A DNA stretch of 64,000 bases from assembly GCA_002812745.2 (NCBI GenBank), contig NCSJ02000201.1, positions 1 to 64,000 of the forward strand, given 5' to 3'. Shown here piece by piece: positions 35,241 to 47,035 of the stretch. This stretch comes from Scytalidium lignicola (taxonomy: Eukaryota; Ascomycota; Leotiomycetes). How positions within the stretch are numbered: position 1 is the stretch's first letter; the number at the start of each line of letters is the position of its first letter. The notes below the pieces were generated by a model, which was not told where the DNA came from, did no database searches, and saw nothing but the letters and a program-made list of their open reading frames with translations. The position numbers and the translations under genes were made by a program.

Positions 35241-35712
35241 AACAAGAATAAGAGTTAAGAAAAAGTTGTTAATAGTATAATATTTATAAACTAATGGAAA
35301 AACAGAATGTTTGAATAAATAGTTAAAAGAATACTTAGGATGTTATGTTAATTATAACTAAGATAATTAAGTTGATTACTTGTTATTAGTAAAAATAGCA
35401 TATAATAGTATACTATATAAATCAACTAAGATCATTTTATTCTATGCAAATTACAAATAAGAACTAGAAGAGTTTTATATTAGACTAAAGTTAGAATTTA
35501 CAAGTAAATCAGTAGAGATTTATATAAAATAGATAAAAGAAATGTAAGAAAGGATNAAGAACTTACTTTAATATACTNAAAGAAAGAATAAAGAANTATT
35601 ATAATCATAAACACTTAATAGAATTAACATACAAAAAAAAAGAATAAAGTTTATCTTTTTAGNAAAAAACATTAAAATAATAAAATCAAGTAATAAACTA
35701 AATTAAGTAAAA

Positions 35713-36030
35713 ATGAGATTATATGAAATCAAAGAAGTTTATAGACCTTTAATATATAAATTGAAGTTATCAACAACAATTAAGATATATTTTATTTTCC
35801 ATATCTTATTTCTTGAACTAACACTTAAAAATGCTCAAATACTAATGTTAAAAGAAGTTAATTTGGAAAGAGAATATGAAGTTAAGAAAATCATCAATTA
35901 TAGAATGTATTATAAGAAATTATAATACTTAGTTAAATGAATAGGATATCCAGAGAGTAAGAATAAATAAGAACTTACTTCTAATCTTATAAGCTGTAAG
36001 GAGTTATTAAAAGTATATTATCAAACTCAT
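35713..36030 (+). pseudogene. Integrase C-terminus and chromodomain of Gypsy B
   Basis: A 70-codon open piece reads YEIKEVYRPLIYKLKLSTT, IKIYFIFHILFLELTLKNAQ and REYEVKKIINYRMYYKKL. It continues after a stop with a YLVK segment, another stop, IGYPESKNK and SNLISCKELLK. The order linker, chromodomain strands, C-terminal helix is clear. Stops replace the tryptophans expected in W-x-G and K-W-E. Confidence 0.8.
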
Positions 36031-36049
36031 CTTAGAATAGATTTCTAGG

Positions 36050-36709
36050 TAATAAAATTGCAAAGTTAAAGAAAAAAGGGTCAATAGCAAAGGAAGAAGT
36101 TATACTTAAGTTAGTAGAATACAACTCTGAGGGTTGTAAGGGATTCTGTTTCTCTTGCCTCTTTTTCTCTTTTACAATGTCCAACTTGTCCAAAGAAGAA
36201 AGTCTACAGTAGATCATTTCGTTAGTATATTTGCAAAGGAACTTCTTTTGTTTGCAAAGACAAGTGAGATAGGCTATGTTCTTAGTCATAACCTGAGCAG
36301 CCTTTTCCTCCTCAACCTCAAGATAAGCCTCCTCCTTGTCAAGGGTCTCCTAAGAAGTTATAAGAATACCCTTAATCTTATACTTATACCTCCGTCAGAC
36401 ATACTTATTACAATGGTTAGATTTAGAAATCATTAAGCAGGTCAAACTATTTTGCATGTAAAAACCATAAGGAAACATCTCAGTATTATACTTTGCTATG
36501 TAATCCTTTAAGTCTAATACTTCTTGGTATTTCCTTGATCTTCCTTTTTCTTCTAGGACAATGTCGTCAGAATAAGAGCATTTTAGTAGTATGTTGGAAA
36601 GGAAGAATAGATTAACAAACAATAAGAATGTTCATAACAATAAGTTAAATATTAAGATAACATTAATGTAAAAAAGAGATAATATTATAAGTTTTACTTA
36701 ACAAGCAAT
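36050..36709. other. Less AT-rich segment between Gypsy B chromodomain and 3' LTR
   Basis: About 650 bases with mixed composition and several short open frames on both strands. None resembles a known protein. In position it corresponds to the untranslated 3' part of Gypsy B. Confidence 0.45.
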
Positions 36710-37036
36710 TAGTATAAGCCTAAGGCTTGGTATACAACAGAGTGTATATAAAGAACCTAGTGATTACATAACTTGGTTAGGACTTAGAGGACTTAAAGGG
36801 TTTAAAGGGTCTATGGACTTATGAGACTTGTGAGATCTAGAAGGTCTAGTTGGATTTCATTATCTATATAAGCATACTGTAAGAACATAAGAGTAGACTC
36901 CTTATGTTCAACTTAAATACATTACTAGATCTTGCTTTTAACTTAGTCACTTGTTTGTATATTACATATTTCCATTATCCCTGAACATTTACCTTACCCT
37001 GTTATCCAGTAACCTGGATAGCATAGTTTTGTAACA
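36710..37036 (+). repeat. 3' LTR of Gypsy B (also abuts a second gag fragment)
   Basis: About 327 bp collinear with 23,098-23,430, starting TAGTATAAGCCTAAGGC (the first G of TG apparently changed to A) and ending TTTTGTAACA. The next bases are gag sequence, not flanking DNA. Confidence 0.75.
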
Positions 37037-37287
37037 TAAAACTAGTTCTAATACTAAGAGCTTTAAGTCTAGACCTTGATTTNAAACTTAAAACTAGAAA
37101 ACAACATTAAACAAATCCTAATAATAATCTTTNAAAAAAGTTAAAATCATTAGATTAAACTTGTTTTATAAGGATAAAAAGAAGTTGAAAGTATATCTTG
37201 TTTAAACAAGAACTTATTTAATACTAAATAATCAATTATTACTTGAAGACATATATAAAGTTCTATAAGTATTAATATACTTAGTTA
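37037..37287 (+). repeat. Duplicate gag fragment of Gypsy B joined to the LTR
   Basis: 250 bases clearly similar to 23,770-24,010 (for example TTGTTTTATAAGGATAAAAA against CTGTTTTATAAGGATAAAAA, and the shared GTATTAATATACTTA at the right end). The 340 bases that separate LTR and this gag segment in the 5' copy are absent here. The homology stops at about 37,287, where LINE sequence begins. Confidence 0.75.
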
Positions 37288-39900
37288 AATACATAACCTT
37301 AAATTAACATATACTTATTTATGATCTTATTATAATAAAACCAGAAAATCATATAATATTAACAAGTGATTTTAATCAACATTACTTAATATAAGATAAA
37401 GAAGAAAGAATAAAATAACAAAGTCAATAAATTGTTCATATTAGTATAATAATAAAAGCTTAAGCTTATTATACCTTGANGAGAACTTATATAAAAACAA
37501 GATAACAACAAGGACTTAACCATTAACTATACTTAGTATATAACAAACCTCTGAATTTAGTATATAAGAGTTAAAGACTAGATTAACTTAGATTATACTT
37601 TATAATTTATTAAAATTAAACTTAAAGTAAGTAAATAACAAATGTACAACAGAGAACCAAGTTATAATTGAAAACTAATAAACTATGAAAAAGTTAAAGT
37701 AATAATAACTAGTTTATTACTCCTCTTAAACTATATATCTACTAAAAAGCAATTAGACAAAGTAGTTAATACATTAACAAAACAATTAATTGATATTACA
37801 AATAAGATAATACTTAAAAGGAAGTTATTAGTTGATTACTTAACATTATAATAAAATTATACAACTAAGAAAGTAATTAAGGTTACTTAAAAAGTAAAAT
37901 GCTAGTAATATATAAATAAGTCTTTATAAAATCATCAGAACTTAGATTAAGCTTTTAAGGAATAAAAGGAAAGAATTGCTTAAGTTTAAACAAAAAGTTA
38001 ATAATAAATAATAACAATAATAACAAAGGATACTTATAAGTTGTAAACATTTGAACAATAAACATAAACACATAATTATATACTTGTTAACTTGTTAAAG
38101 ATTTTAGAATTATATAACAATAACTTAAAAAGACTACTAATGTATATATATAATAAGAAAGTAATAATGTTTATAATTAAGTTTTTCCTAAAAGTACAAG
38201 CAGATTATGTTAGACTACAAGATATAAATCAAATAAGAGCAATTAAGATAAACAAAGGTTATAATAAAGTAATTATCATATAAGTACTTTATAAAGCTAA
38301 AGTATAGAAAGTGCTAAGGTTAAACTAATTAATTAATAGGTTTTTACAAGTTTACAATTAGTTATTATAACAAATTCTAATAATCCTAATCAAAACAAGC
38401 TTTAAACTAGAACATTTTCTTTGTAACTATTATATAATAAATGTAATAATATTACAAAAACCAAATAAGACAATAAAATAACTATAACAAGTTAAAGGAT
38501 AACAGTTAATCATATTACTTAATTGTATAACAAAAGTATTCAAAGCTATAATAGTTACTTATATTATAAAAGTAATGAAGAAGTAAGGATTACTCTTAAA
38601 AGGAGAAATAAGAAATAAATATAACAAATTTACAGAATTAACAATAAGGATAATAATAAACATTGTTTATATAATATAAAGTTAAGGTATTATTATATTA
38701 TTGTTATAACTTAATCTTAAAAGAGTATTTGACATAGTAAACTATAAGTAGTTATAATATATACTCTAAGAGAAAAGCTTCTTATAATAATTAATAAGCT
38801 AGATTAATAATTACTTAATAAACAAGATTACTTCTTTATCCTTTAACAATGAAATAACTTAGCTAATCTTAATAAAGGTAAGAGTCTTACAAGGTTCTTT
38901 ACTCTTATTAATACTATTTATGTTATATATCTCTACTTTATATAATGAATTAAGAAATATAAAAGGTTTAACTGTAATTAACTTTGTAAATAATATAAAC
39001 CTTCTTAATTATACATATATTATAAAGAGTTGTTATAAAATATTAGAAGTAGGCTAGAAAATATGCAAAAGGTGAGTAATATACAAAGGTATATAATTTG
39101 AAGCAAGTAAAAGTAAGTTAATACACTTTATATACACTTGTACAATAAGGAAAGAGTTAATATACCTTGACAATAAAGAATTAAAGCTTAAAGAATCAAC
39201 TTGTTTTCTAAGGATCTAACTTAACTAACAGTTTAACTTTAAAGCTTATATAAAAGTGATTAAAAAAAAAGTTAACTATACAAACATTTACATTAATAAA
39301 ACTAATAATAAAAACATAAGGATACAACTTTATAAGAGTAAGATAGATTTATACAATAGTTATATAAAGTATAATTATATATAATATTACTATATACTAT
39401 TAACTTACAAAATCTAATGGTAATTCAAGGGGAATTAACTATTACTTACTTATAACATAATTGTAATGTCTTTATATAATAATAAAAGCTTATAAAAATA
39501 CTTTAATTTAAAGCTTAAAAATAAAGATATTCTGCTTATTATTAAACTTATACTTGAACAAAAGAGTAATAACATTTAAGGATTACCTTAATTATACAAA
39601 CTTAAAGTAAGTAATTTATTGAATAAATAACAAAATAATAAGACTTTTAAAGAAAAGAAGAAAACATAAGTAGTAAACAAAAAAGCAATTACTTAAAGAA
39701 AACAATGAATACAAGGTAATATAATTATAATAATAAAAAGGCTATTAAGTAACATCAAAAGTAATCAATATAATTATAATAAGAGATTAAAAAGTAAAAT
39801 AAACTTAAAACTTCAAAGTTGTTAAGTTAATTAAGTTATATAATTATATAAAAGTTATAAACTTTCTTACTTTTAACAAAAAAGCATTACTCTTATATAA
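37288..39900 (+). mobile_element. Tad1-like LINE (non-LTR retrotransposon), ORF2 remnant
   Basis: The left end lies inside an APE-type endonuclease: DLIIIKPENHIILTSDFNQH, where the usual motif is G-D-F-N-x-H. The reverse transcriptase begins near 38,490 (a YYLI and LNCI stretch, KVFKAIIVTYIIKVMKK) and reads GLLLKGEIRNKYNK, LKRVFDIVNYK (the F-D of the A-F-D motif), LINNYLINKITSLSFNNEI, VRVLQGSLLLLILFMLYIST (the P-Q-G-S block) and TVINFVNNINLLNY (the F-x-D-D block with both Asp changed to Asn). Stops are numerous. ORF1 and the 5' end are missing. The right border toward the next Copia, near 39,900, is approximate. Confidence 0.75.
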
Positions 39901-39959
39901 TAAGCTAGACAAAGTAATTAACTTATTAATTATATAAATTTATACTAACAAAATTAAAC

Positions 39960-41130
39960 TATAAGTATATTTGTTTAAATGTTATATACTTAACATAAAT
40001 ATACTTATTATAATCAACATCATTATAACTATAATAATTAAGATCTTCACTAAATATAATATTATAATTATATATATGAATAAGATATTAATAAACATAT
40101 TTAATTACTTTTAAATGTTAAATAAAAGGATTTTGCAAAAATTGTAATAGTTTAAAAGTTGTAAAAGCAAGATCAAGTCTTGTTTATACTATAAGATATA
40201 TTAACAAACCAACTTCCTTTATATACAGTTAAATATCAACTATAAAAGTAATATCTTTGTTTTTAACCAAGATTGTAAATGCCTTAACTTCTATAAAAGA
40301 CTAAGTTGGTTTCATATTATTATAACCAAAGTGTTCAAAAATCTTATTGATATATACATCTTAAACTATAGAAATAGTCTTATTTTAATGATTACAAATA
40401 ATATATACACTTAAAAAGTATGTAATTAATCTTATATCAACCATTTCAAAGAGATTATATAATTTTTCCTTTAAAGCTACAAATTAAAGGCTTTTTAAGC
40501 TTATAATCAGAAAGTCATCAACATAAGTACAAATATAAATTCTTAAATCAGGATTATAAAATATACTTAGATTAAAGATTAACAAAGAGTATTTAATCTC
40601 TTTTAGCTTTATAACAAGCTTTTATTACTAATAATATAATGCTTGTTTCAAGTTGTAAAATAACTTTCAAAGTTATAAAACAATAGTTTTTAAACTTATA
40701 TATTTGATGTTTATACTATTAATTTTAACACTTAATTTTAGAAGGTTTTTAACTATAATATCTTTAAGAAGTTCAATATAAATTTTAATATCTATATTAC
40801 CATTTAAGAATGTTATAACTATGTTTATTTAGTCAACTTCCTAGTCAAAGTAAGCAATTAAAACTAATAAAGCTTTTCAAGTAGTAAACTTAGTTATACT
40901 TGTTTAAGTTTAGTCATAGTCAATATCATAATGCTGTTCATAGCCTTTAACTACAAATCTAACCTTAAAATGCTCAATTTTATAGTTAAAGTTATATTTA
41001 ACCTTGAATACTTACTTATTACAAAAAGCATATTTCTCTTCTAAAAGAATTAATAACTCAAAAGTGTTATACTTTATTAAGGAGGCTAACTTAGCTTTCA
41101 TGGCATTATCTTACCTTTTGTAATATATTA
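39960..41130 (-). pseudogene. Reverse transcriptase and start of RNase H of the minus-strand Copia
   Basis: Minus strand: MKAKLASLIKYNTFELL, VFKVKYNFNYKIEHFKVRFV, VKGYEQHYDIDYD, INIVITFLNGNIDIKIYIEL (the D-V-x-T-A-F-L-N-G block with changes), then KLFYNLKQALLV (Y-G-L-K-Q block) and, near the left end, TRLDLAFTTF and YNIIFSEDLNYYSYNDVDYN, the start of RNase H. The block order and spacing are those of Ty1/Copia. Stops replace Gln and Trp codons throughout. Confidence 0.8.
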
Positions 41131-42479
41131 AATTATAAACTTCTTTAACTGTATTTAGCTCTAACGGATCTGCAAATACAATTAAAGTATAACTTGTATT
41201 TAAGGCTTACTTTGCAAAAAGACAGTATCCATAAGTTATTACAATGCTTGTAGGCTAGCTTATAATTTCGTTATCTATAGTAAATACCCCTGGAGAGTAT
41301 TCTACAAGTGTATCTAGTAGTTAAGATAGTATAACAGTTCTTACTCTAGTCAACTGTAAACTTAAGAGGTTGATATTTAGTGTAATTATGTTAAGTTTCT
41401 TGTTTTTAGAACCTTTAAACTTATTACAACCTTTAAAAGCTTGAATAATAAGCACTTCTTAAATTGTATCCAAAATATTATTATTATCTTCTATCTCCTC
41501 TGCTATAAATGATTTAAGAACTTCTTTAAACATTGTATTAAGATTTAACATTGTAAAAGTCTTTATATCAACAAGATTTAATACTATAAAAGTCTTAATA
41601 TTAACAATTATAATATCTTCAAGTATTAATTCAACATCTAAAGCCTTAAAAAAANCTTACAAGCATTTCCAAGTCTTCAAGTTTAATGTTTCCTTTTGTA
41701 AAGGTAACATATAATAATTATACAAGCTTGTAAAAGTATATTAGCACTTAATAATAATATATTGAATTACCTTCAAAGTTAAAAAGAATTCCTTCTTCAA
41801 CTTTAAGAACTATCTTTTGTAATTTAACATGTTAATTAATATTAATATAAACTAGCACTTTAAAACTAATTACCTATAAGTTAAATATATCTAGAATATA
41901 ATTACTTTTAAAATTAACTTATTTTATAAACTCAATGTATAAAGTATTATTCTTTAATATTAGTATTATTAATCGATTTCCAATTATTACAGTTGTTTTA
42001 TAATACTTTGACTATAAATATTATAATATATCATTTATAATCATCATAGTATACATTTGTATAAATACAGTATATTCAGCATATTCAGAGTATTTTCCTT
42101 AATATAAAGTATACAAAGTAATAATAATAACTTCTATACTATTCTTTTAAATGTATTTATCAAGCTTTTCATCATCAAACTCATTCCCTCCATCAATATA
42201 AAAGCATTTAAGAATAGTTTTATATTAATTCTTTATTAAAGCAATATAGTAAATAATAACATTATAAGCTCTTTTCTTTTCCTTATGAGTATAACCTTAT
42301 ATAACATTTATAGTATTATCTACAATTGTAATAGTATAATTATACTTATTATAACTTGGAAAAATAACTATAAAAACATTAATATTAAATACTTCTATAA
42401 CCTTTACAACTTATATTTTAAACTTCTTAAAGATATCCTTCTAAAAATGATTATATTCACAAACTTTGTATAAAAANGG

Positions 42480-43910
42480 TTTCTTCCTTCTTTATTGCTT
42501 TTATAAAGCCTTTATCAATTCTAATAATAGCTTTTATAGTATTCTTGATTACTTTAATACTAACATAACCAAGGTATTGATGAATAAAATCTAAACTAAG
42601 TATAGATTACCTAATTAAAAGTATTATAAGAAGAACTTTTAAGATATTAACTAATTTTAAATATATACTATTTATAAACATATTCACAACATTAAATTCA
42701 ATTCTATTCTTATTATAAATGCCTTTTGTAGTTATACAAGCTTCTTCGCCTTGATTTAAAAGCTTTACTTCCCTAAGAATATTAATCAAGAAAGTAAAGA
42801 TATAATAAATATTAAAAAGCTATAAAGTAAATGTTAAACTATCATTTAACTTTGTTTTGAGTATAATTATACTTAAGTTAATAATTTGAGCAAATCCATT
42901 TCTTATTTTTACAAGTACTAAATCATAATATTCTTAATAAGAATCTAGCTCAAATTATAATATATAGTTTACTATATAGTCTGTAATACTTATGTCTACA
43001 AGCTAATGGTTATAGTTAAATATAAAAAAGCTCTTAAAATTTACAATTATAAAAGAATTAGATTTATTTAAATTAACTATATTTAAGTTAAAATTAGAGT
43101 TTAAACTTGATTTTGAGGATTTAAAGTCTTTATCCTTCTTTTTACCATACTTTTTAGCAAATTCTTCATACTTCTTAAGGTATTTTTCCTAACAATCAAC
43201 TTCTTTATAATTTAACTTTCTATAATAAGAACACTTTTTCTTTTGGTTTTTTATTAAACTTATTAACTTATTTTCAACTATAAAGTATTATACTTAAACT
43301 GTTAGATTTTAGTATTTCATTTGAAATATCTTCTATAAGAGTTTCAAGGGAAGAAGGTATTTTAAAGTATATTATTAATTGTTATTAATTAACTTATACA
43401 ATAAAAGAGTCCTTTAATCCCCTTATAAAGAAGAACTTATAGAATACATTTAGCAATATAACTTTTACATTAATTAAATTACTCTTCAAAGCCTTGAATA
43501 TAATAATATAACTTTTAACCAAGCTAGAATACTTATATTTAACATTAACTAGCTTAAGGATATATTTTTCCTTAAGATTACAATTTAAACCTTAATATTA
43601 AGCTTTTAAGGTTTCTTAAGCCTCTTTAGATGTAAAATACTCTAAGATAAAAGTATTAACTTCTTTGTTAATATTCAATGATATACAAAGTTTAACTATA
43701 AAATTTACTTTTTCTTAAGCTTTAAATTCTAAGGTTTCTTTATTATCTTTTATTTTAAGGCATTTGATATTGCCATTTATATAACTAAGATAGCCCTTTG
43801 ATTTGAGAATATTAATGATTATAATACTTTATAATCTATAATTCTTAAAACCTTTTAACTAGTATTCCTTTAGTAGTAAAAGACTTAATTCTTCTCTCAT
43901 TTTGAAAGAT
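42480..43910 (-). pseudogene. Gag and GAG-pre-integrase region of the minus-strand Copia
   Basis: An ATG near 43,898 opens MREELSLLLLKEY. The same frame continues with a GNIKCLKIKDNKETLEFKA piece and a GLKDSFIV piece, the DUF4219/UBN2-type gag of Copia elements. The zinc knuckle is degenerate (LNYKEVDC near 43,200). A GAG-pre-integrase segment (LDFIHQYLGYVSIKVIKNTI) lies near 42,560. Confidence 0.65.
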
Positions 43911-43988
43911 TATAGTAATTGTTAAATAAAGGTAAAAGATAAAGTCAATTAAATAACAATTCTGATTAGCTAACTGAAATGCATAACC

Positions 43989-44247
43989 TGTTAACTAAAA
44001 ANCACAAAAATACAAAACCATTATTATATTGATTACTTAAGGAGTCTATAACTACAGCAGATTCTATATATACAAAGAGTTATAACTATAAAACCATTAT
44101 AGTCAACAATTACAATCATACAAACACTTATAAGATGCTTATAGTTGCTTACAGTAATAGCTTACTGTAAACCCTATCCATAAGCCTTAGCATAAGCAAT
44201 TATAAGAATACTATAAAGTAGTATCTGTAAACTCTAAATATTACAAC
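43989..44247 (-). repeat. Probable 5' LTR of the minus-strand Copia
   Basis: On the minus strand it begins TGTTGTAATATTTAGAG, contains a TATATATA box about 180 bases in, and ends AGTTAACA, roughly 90 bases before the gag start. It is a single copy, so borders rest on the terminal TG/CA and position. Confidence 0.4.
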
Positions 44248-45299
44248 ATTGAATCTTATATATAAAACATTAACTTTTAACTTTAGTTTTACAAGTAATT
44301 AACAAGTGTCTTTATAACCTATTAACAAGCTAATTTATATATACTTGTAAGAATATAGATTATAACCTTTGTATAAACTCTAAAAACCTTTTAATTATTA
44401 GATTTAACTTTACTTATTCTATAGTGTTTAGCCTTTTTATATAAGTTACTTATTAATGATTAATATTAAGTTAGATCTAGCTTAAAAGAAAGGATAAGGG
44501 TTGTATAGTTTCTTATGATAAAAAGTAACTTAATGCTTATTCTAAGTCAAAATCAATAATGTTATACATAAATACACATAGTAAAATAATTAAATAGTAA
44601 CTAATTATTTGATTAGCATTTCAATAATTACTATAACAGATTTAGTCTTCTGAAACCTTATTTAATTTAATTAGTCAAGTTCTTGAAACATACTTAACAT
44701 ATGTTATTTTTAAGCTTTTAATACTTACTTCAACATATAATTATTAAGTTTAAGATAATATAATGTTATTACTTAAGAATTTAGTTAAATAAGCATTATC
44801 CCTCTTCAAAACTTTGATATTATACTAATCTTAACTTATATAGAAGTAAGAAAACAACTTTCTTAAGTAATGTTATCATTAGAAGAAGTAAGTAATTAAA
44901 GTACTTATAAAGTAAGAATAATGATCTTAATAATATAAAGTAATTTTATATTCAAGATAGTTATATTAATTAATTTTACTTTAGTCTATAATTATAATTA
45001 AATATTAATTAATATTATTAAAGCCTTTGTTTAACAATAACATTGAAAAGAAGTTTAACAATTCTATAAACAAGTAATTACTCAGTTTTAATAATATAAA
45101 ATTGTTAAAGAGAAAGTAAAACTAAGTTTTGAATAATTAGTTTATACAATTCTTATTTAAGCTTTGTTATTAGACCTTTTGAGTAAGATCAAGGATTTGA
45201 AAAGTTGTATATTCATCCTTGATAATAATTATACTTTGGTCTTTAAATTCAGCTTTATATTATTAGTATTAATTATAAATAATTAACATCTTTAAGATT
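44248..45299. other. AT-rich decayed region
   Basis: About 1 kb of very AT-rich sequence between the Copia LTR and the Crypton-like fragment. The right part may be the decayed C-terminal half of the Crypton-like protein. No motif can be read. Confidence 0.4.
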
Positions 45300-46143
45300 A
45301 TTAAAGTTATTACTAAGGTTAATCAGCTGAATAAAAGCTTAAGAAGGTTTAGTAAGCTTAAAGTTTGTTAATAATTATATAATAACCTTGAATTTTATTG
45401 TATATAAGTATTAAATCAAAGTAAGACTTGTTATTATTTTTTTCTAGTATAAGAATAACTTTGGTATAACCTTTTCTTTACTTGAATAATAAGGTAGAAA
45501 GCAAAAGTGATTTAGCTTTCCTTTTGCATTATTATTTTTTAACCTTAAGACAATATCCTTGTTTTAGAGTATAGTTAACTACTTTGTTCTTGATAAAAAG
45601 TAGTAACTTGCCTTTGTTTACATAATCTCCTGGAAGGTATTTGCTATTCTCCTTAAAGCTTATCTTTTTACACCATACTTACAAGGCAAAGGATCAATCA
45701 ATTAAAGCCTAAGGACAAAGACAACAAAGCAAGACATAACTTACCTTTTATTCTCTCTGTTTTGGCTCATAGTTTTTAGCTGTATTAGGAGGCCTGTGAG
45801 TCCTATGGTACTCCAGAACCTCGTCCAGGGCCTGCTGAATGGCAATATCCTCTGCCCGGTCAGGCTCAGGCTCTGGCTCAGGCTCAAGGCTAGGCTCAGG
45901 GCCTAGCTGAGCAGGAGGCCAGGCGGCCGTAGGCAGGAGGCTCAGGAGCCGATCCATGGCCCTGTCTACACTCAAAATGAGGGTGGTGGCAGTGCGTAAC
46001 AGCGCATCGGCTTCAGGAAGGGGCCTAGCAGCCATGGGAGTCAGCTCCAACAACAGCTCGGACAGCTTCAATTCGGGCTCAATTGGCTCCGCTGGCTCCC
46101 TTCGAGAGACAGCAGGAGGTGGGAGGGCAAGCTGGCTAGCCAT
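45300..46143 (-). pseudogene. Crypton-like (DUF3505-type) mobile-element protein, N-terminal part
   Basis: From an ATG at 46,143 a GC-rich frame of 131 codons runs MASQLALPPPAVSRREPAEP, an EPEPEPEP acidic-proline stretch, and ends RPPNTAKNYEPKQRE at a TAA (45,748-45,750). After a GTAAGT-like site the same frame resumes in AT-rich DNA as WCKKISFKENSKYLPGDYVN, then KGKLLLFIKNKVVNYTLKQ. The pattern T-x-x-x-Y-x-P-K-Q-x-E-W, then W-C, then K-L-L-x-F is typical of fungal Crypton-like proteins with an SAP/HTH-type N-terminal domain. The tyrosine recombinase domain itself is not recognisable in the AT-rich part. The identification is tentative. Confidence 0.5.
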
Positions 46144-47035
46144 GGCCGTAGCAGCCACCCAGCAACTTTGTACGTACCGTTACGGACCGTAAGAGACGCG
46201 TCTGGGAGTCTGAGGGCTCGCGCGCCCGTAGACCTCATACATCACCCGTAAACGAGTAACTGGCTCGATAACTCCCGCAAAAACACCCCTGAAAGAACCC
46301 TGTTACTGAGGGCGCTAGGGCCCGGAAATTGCGCGTTTTATATGGCAAACCCCCTGGTCCTCCGAGGCCGCTGTTACCGGCTAAGGGTAATCGGGCGTCA
46401 CCCAGTGACGCCCAGACCTCATACACCATCAAATTGTATTGTTCTAGTTTACACTTCTTCATGTTTAATACAAAAAACTACCATGATATTCTGTTGTGCA
46501 CCACTTCAAACCAACTTAGATTGAGATGATAATATACCCTCCGATTGATTATGACTTAAATTTTATATTTGCTCATCCTGCTTCTTGTCCGTGTCCCCTC
46601 ATTGTGCATATCCATCATCATCTCCGCGGACTTTAACATGGTACTGATACTCGGCTAACGCTTGTAGCCATAGTGATCCAGGAGGAGCTAGGAAATGTTG
46701 GGGTCTGCTCATCTTATTTACACGATGGGGCACAGCCAAGACTATCCTCACCAGAAATCATTAACTTTTAACGAGGGGCACGAAAAGGGCCTCTATCCAA
46801 GGATTCCAAATATGTTACCCCTAACCCTACCGACAAATACGGAGACTATAATCTAAGGTTGATGATGATGAAGCCAAGCTTTCTATCTAAAGATTTGAGA
46901 GAATAGCAGGAGAAAGGATATCTTGTTTTACGCTCCTGAAAAATGACGAATATATGTGTAGACTTAAGAGGTTAATAATCAAGGCAGCTGTCAAATCCCT
47001 CTAAAGTGTCTAAACTCGACTAGAATGGATAATGT
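46144..47035. other. Intergenic region left of the RelA-like gene
   Basis: About 890 bases. The first 320 are GC-rich and probably belong to the end of the Crypton-like element; they contain a hairpin at 46,393-46,413 and two copies of AGACCTCATACA about 185 bases apart. The rest is ordinary intergenic sequence with the 3' side of the RelA-like gene. Confidence 0.5.
46393..46413. repeat. Hairpin with 9-bp perfect stem
   Basis: GGGCGTCAC, loop CCA, GTGACGCCC. It lies near the edge of the GC-rich Crypton-like segment, 250 bases from its start codon. It could mark an element end or a bZIP-type site (TGACG); neither is shown. Confidence 0.6.

Larger units (their letters stand above)
23098..37036 (+). 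mobile_element. Ty3/Gypsy chromovirus-type retrotransposon B, full length but split by a Copia insertion
   Basis: LTR-like repeats at 23,098-23,430 and 36,710-37,036 enclose gag, protease/reverse transcriptase and RNase H (23.4-27.8 kb), a nested Copia (27,807-34,649), then integrase and chromodomain (34.65-36.03 kb). Without the insertion and one copy of its GTAAC duplication the element is about 7.1 kb, normal for this class. All coding parts hold many stops. A 650-base less AT-rich segment (36,050-36,700) of unknown content lies between the chromodomain and the 3' LTR. A target duplication for this element could not be recognised. Confidence 0.8.
39901..44247 (-). mobile_element. Ty1/Copia retrotransposon on the minus strand (decayed)
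   Basis: From right to left: probable 5' LTR (43,989-44,247), gag with zinc knuckle (43,910-43,150), GAG-pre-integrase motif near 42,570, decayed integrase, and reverse transcriptase into RNase H (41,130-39,960). No 3' LTR could be recognised to the left, where it meets the LINE. Differs in sequence from the nested Copia at 27.8 kb. Confidence 0.75.

Noticed and set aside
36032..36622. Overlapping open frames of 70-90 codons in the 3' part of Gypsy B
   Set aside because: Present on both strands, no motif or signal peptide; interpreted as non-coding part of the retroelement.
23093..37041. Target-site duplication of Gypsy B
   Set aside because: The five bases before the 5' LTR (TTAAT) and after the 3' LTR (TAAAA) do not match, and the right side is gag sequence instead of genomic flank.
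46393..46413. Helitron 3' end
   Set aside because: A hairpin is present but the CTRR terminus is not at the required distance, and no Rep/helicase remnant was seen.
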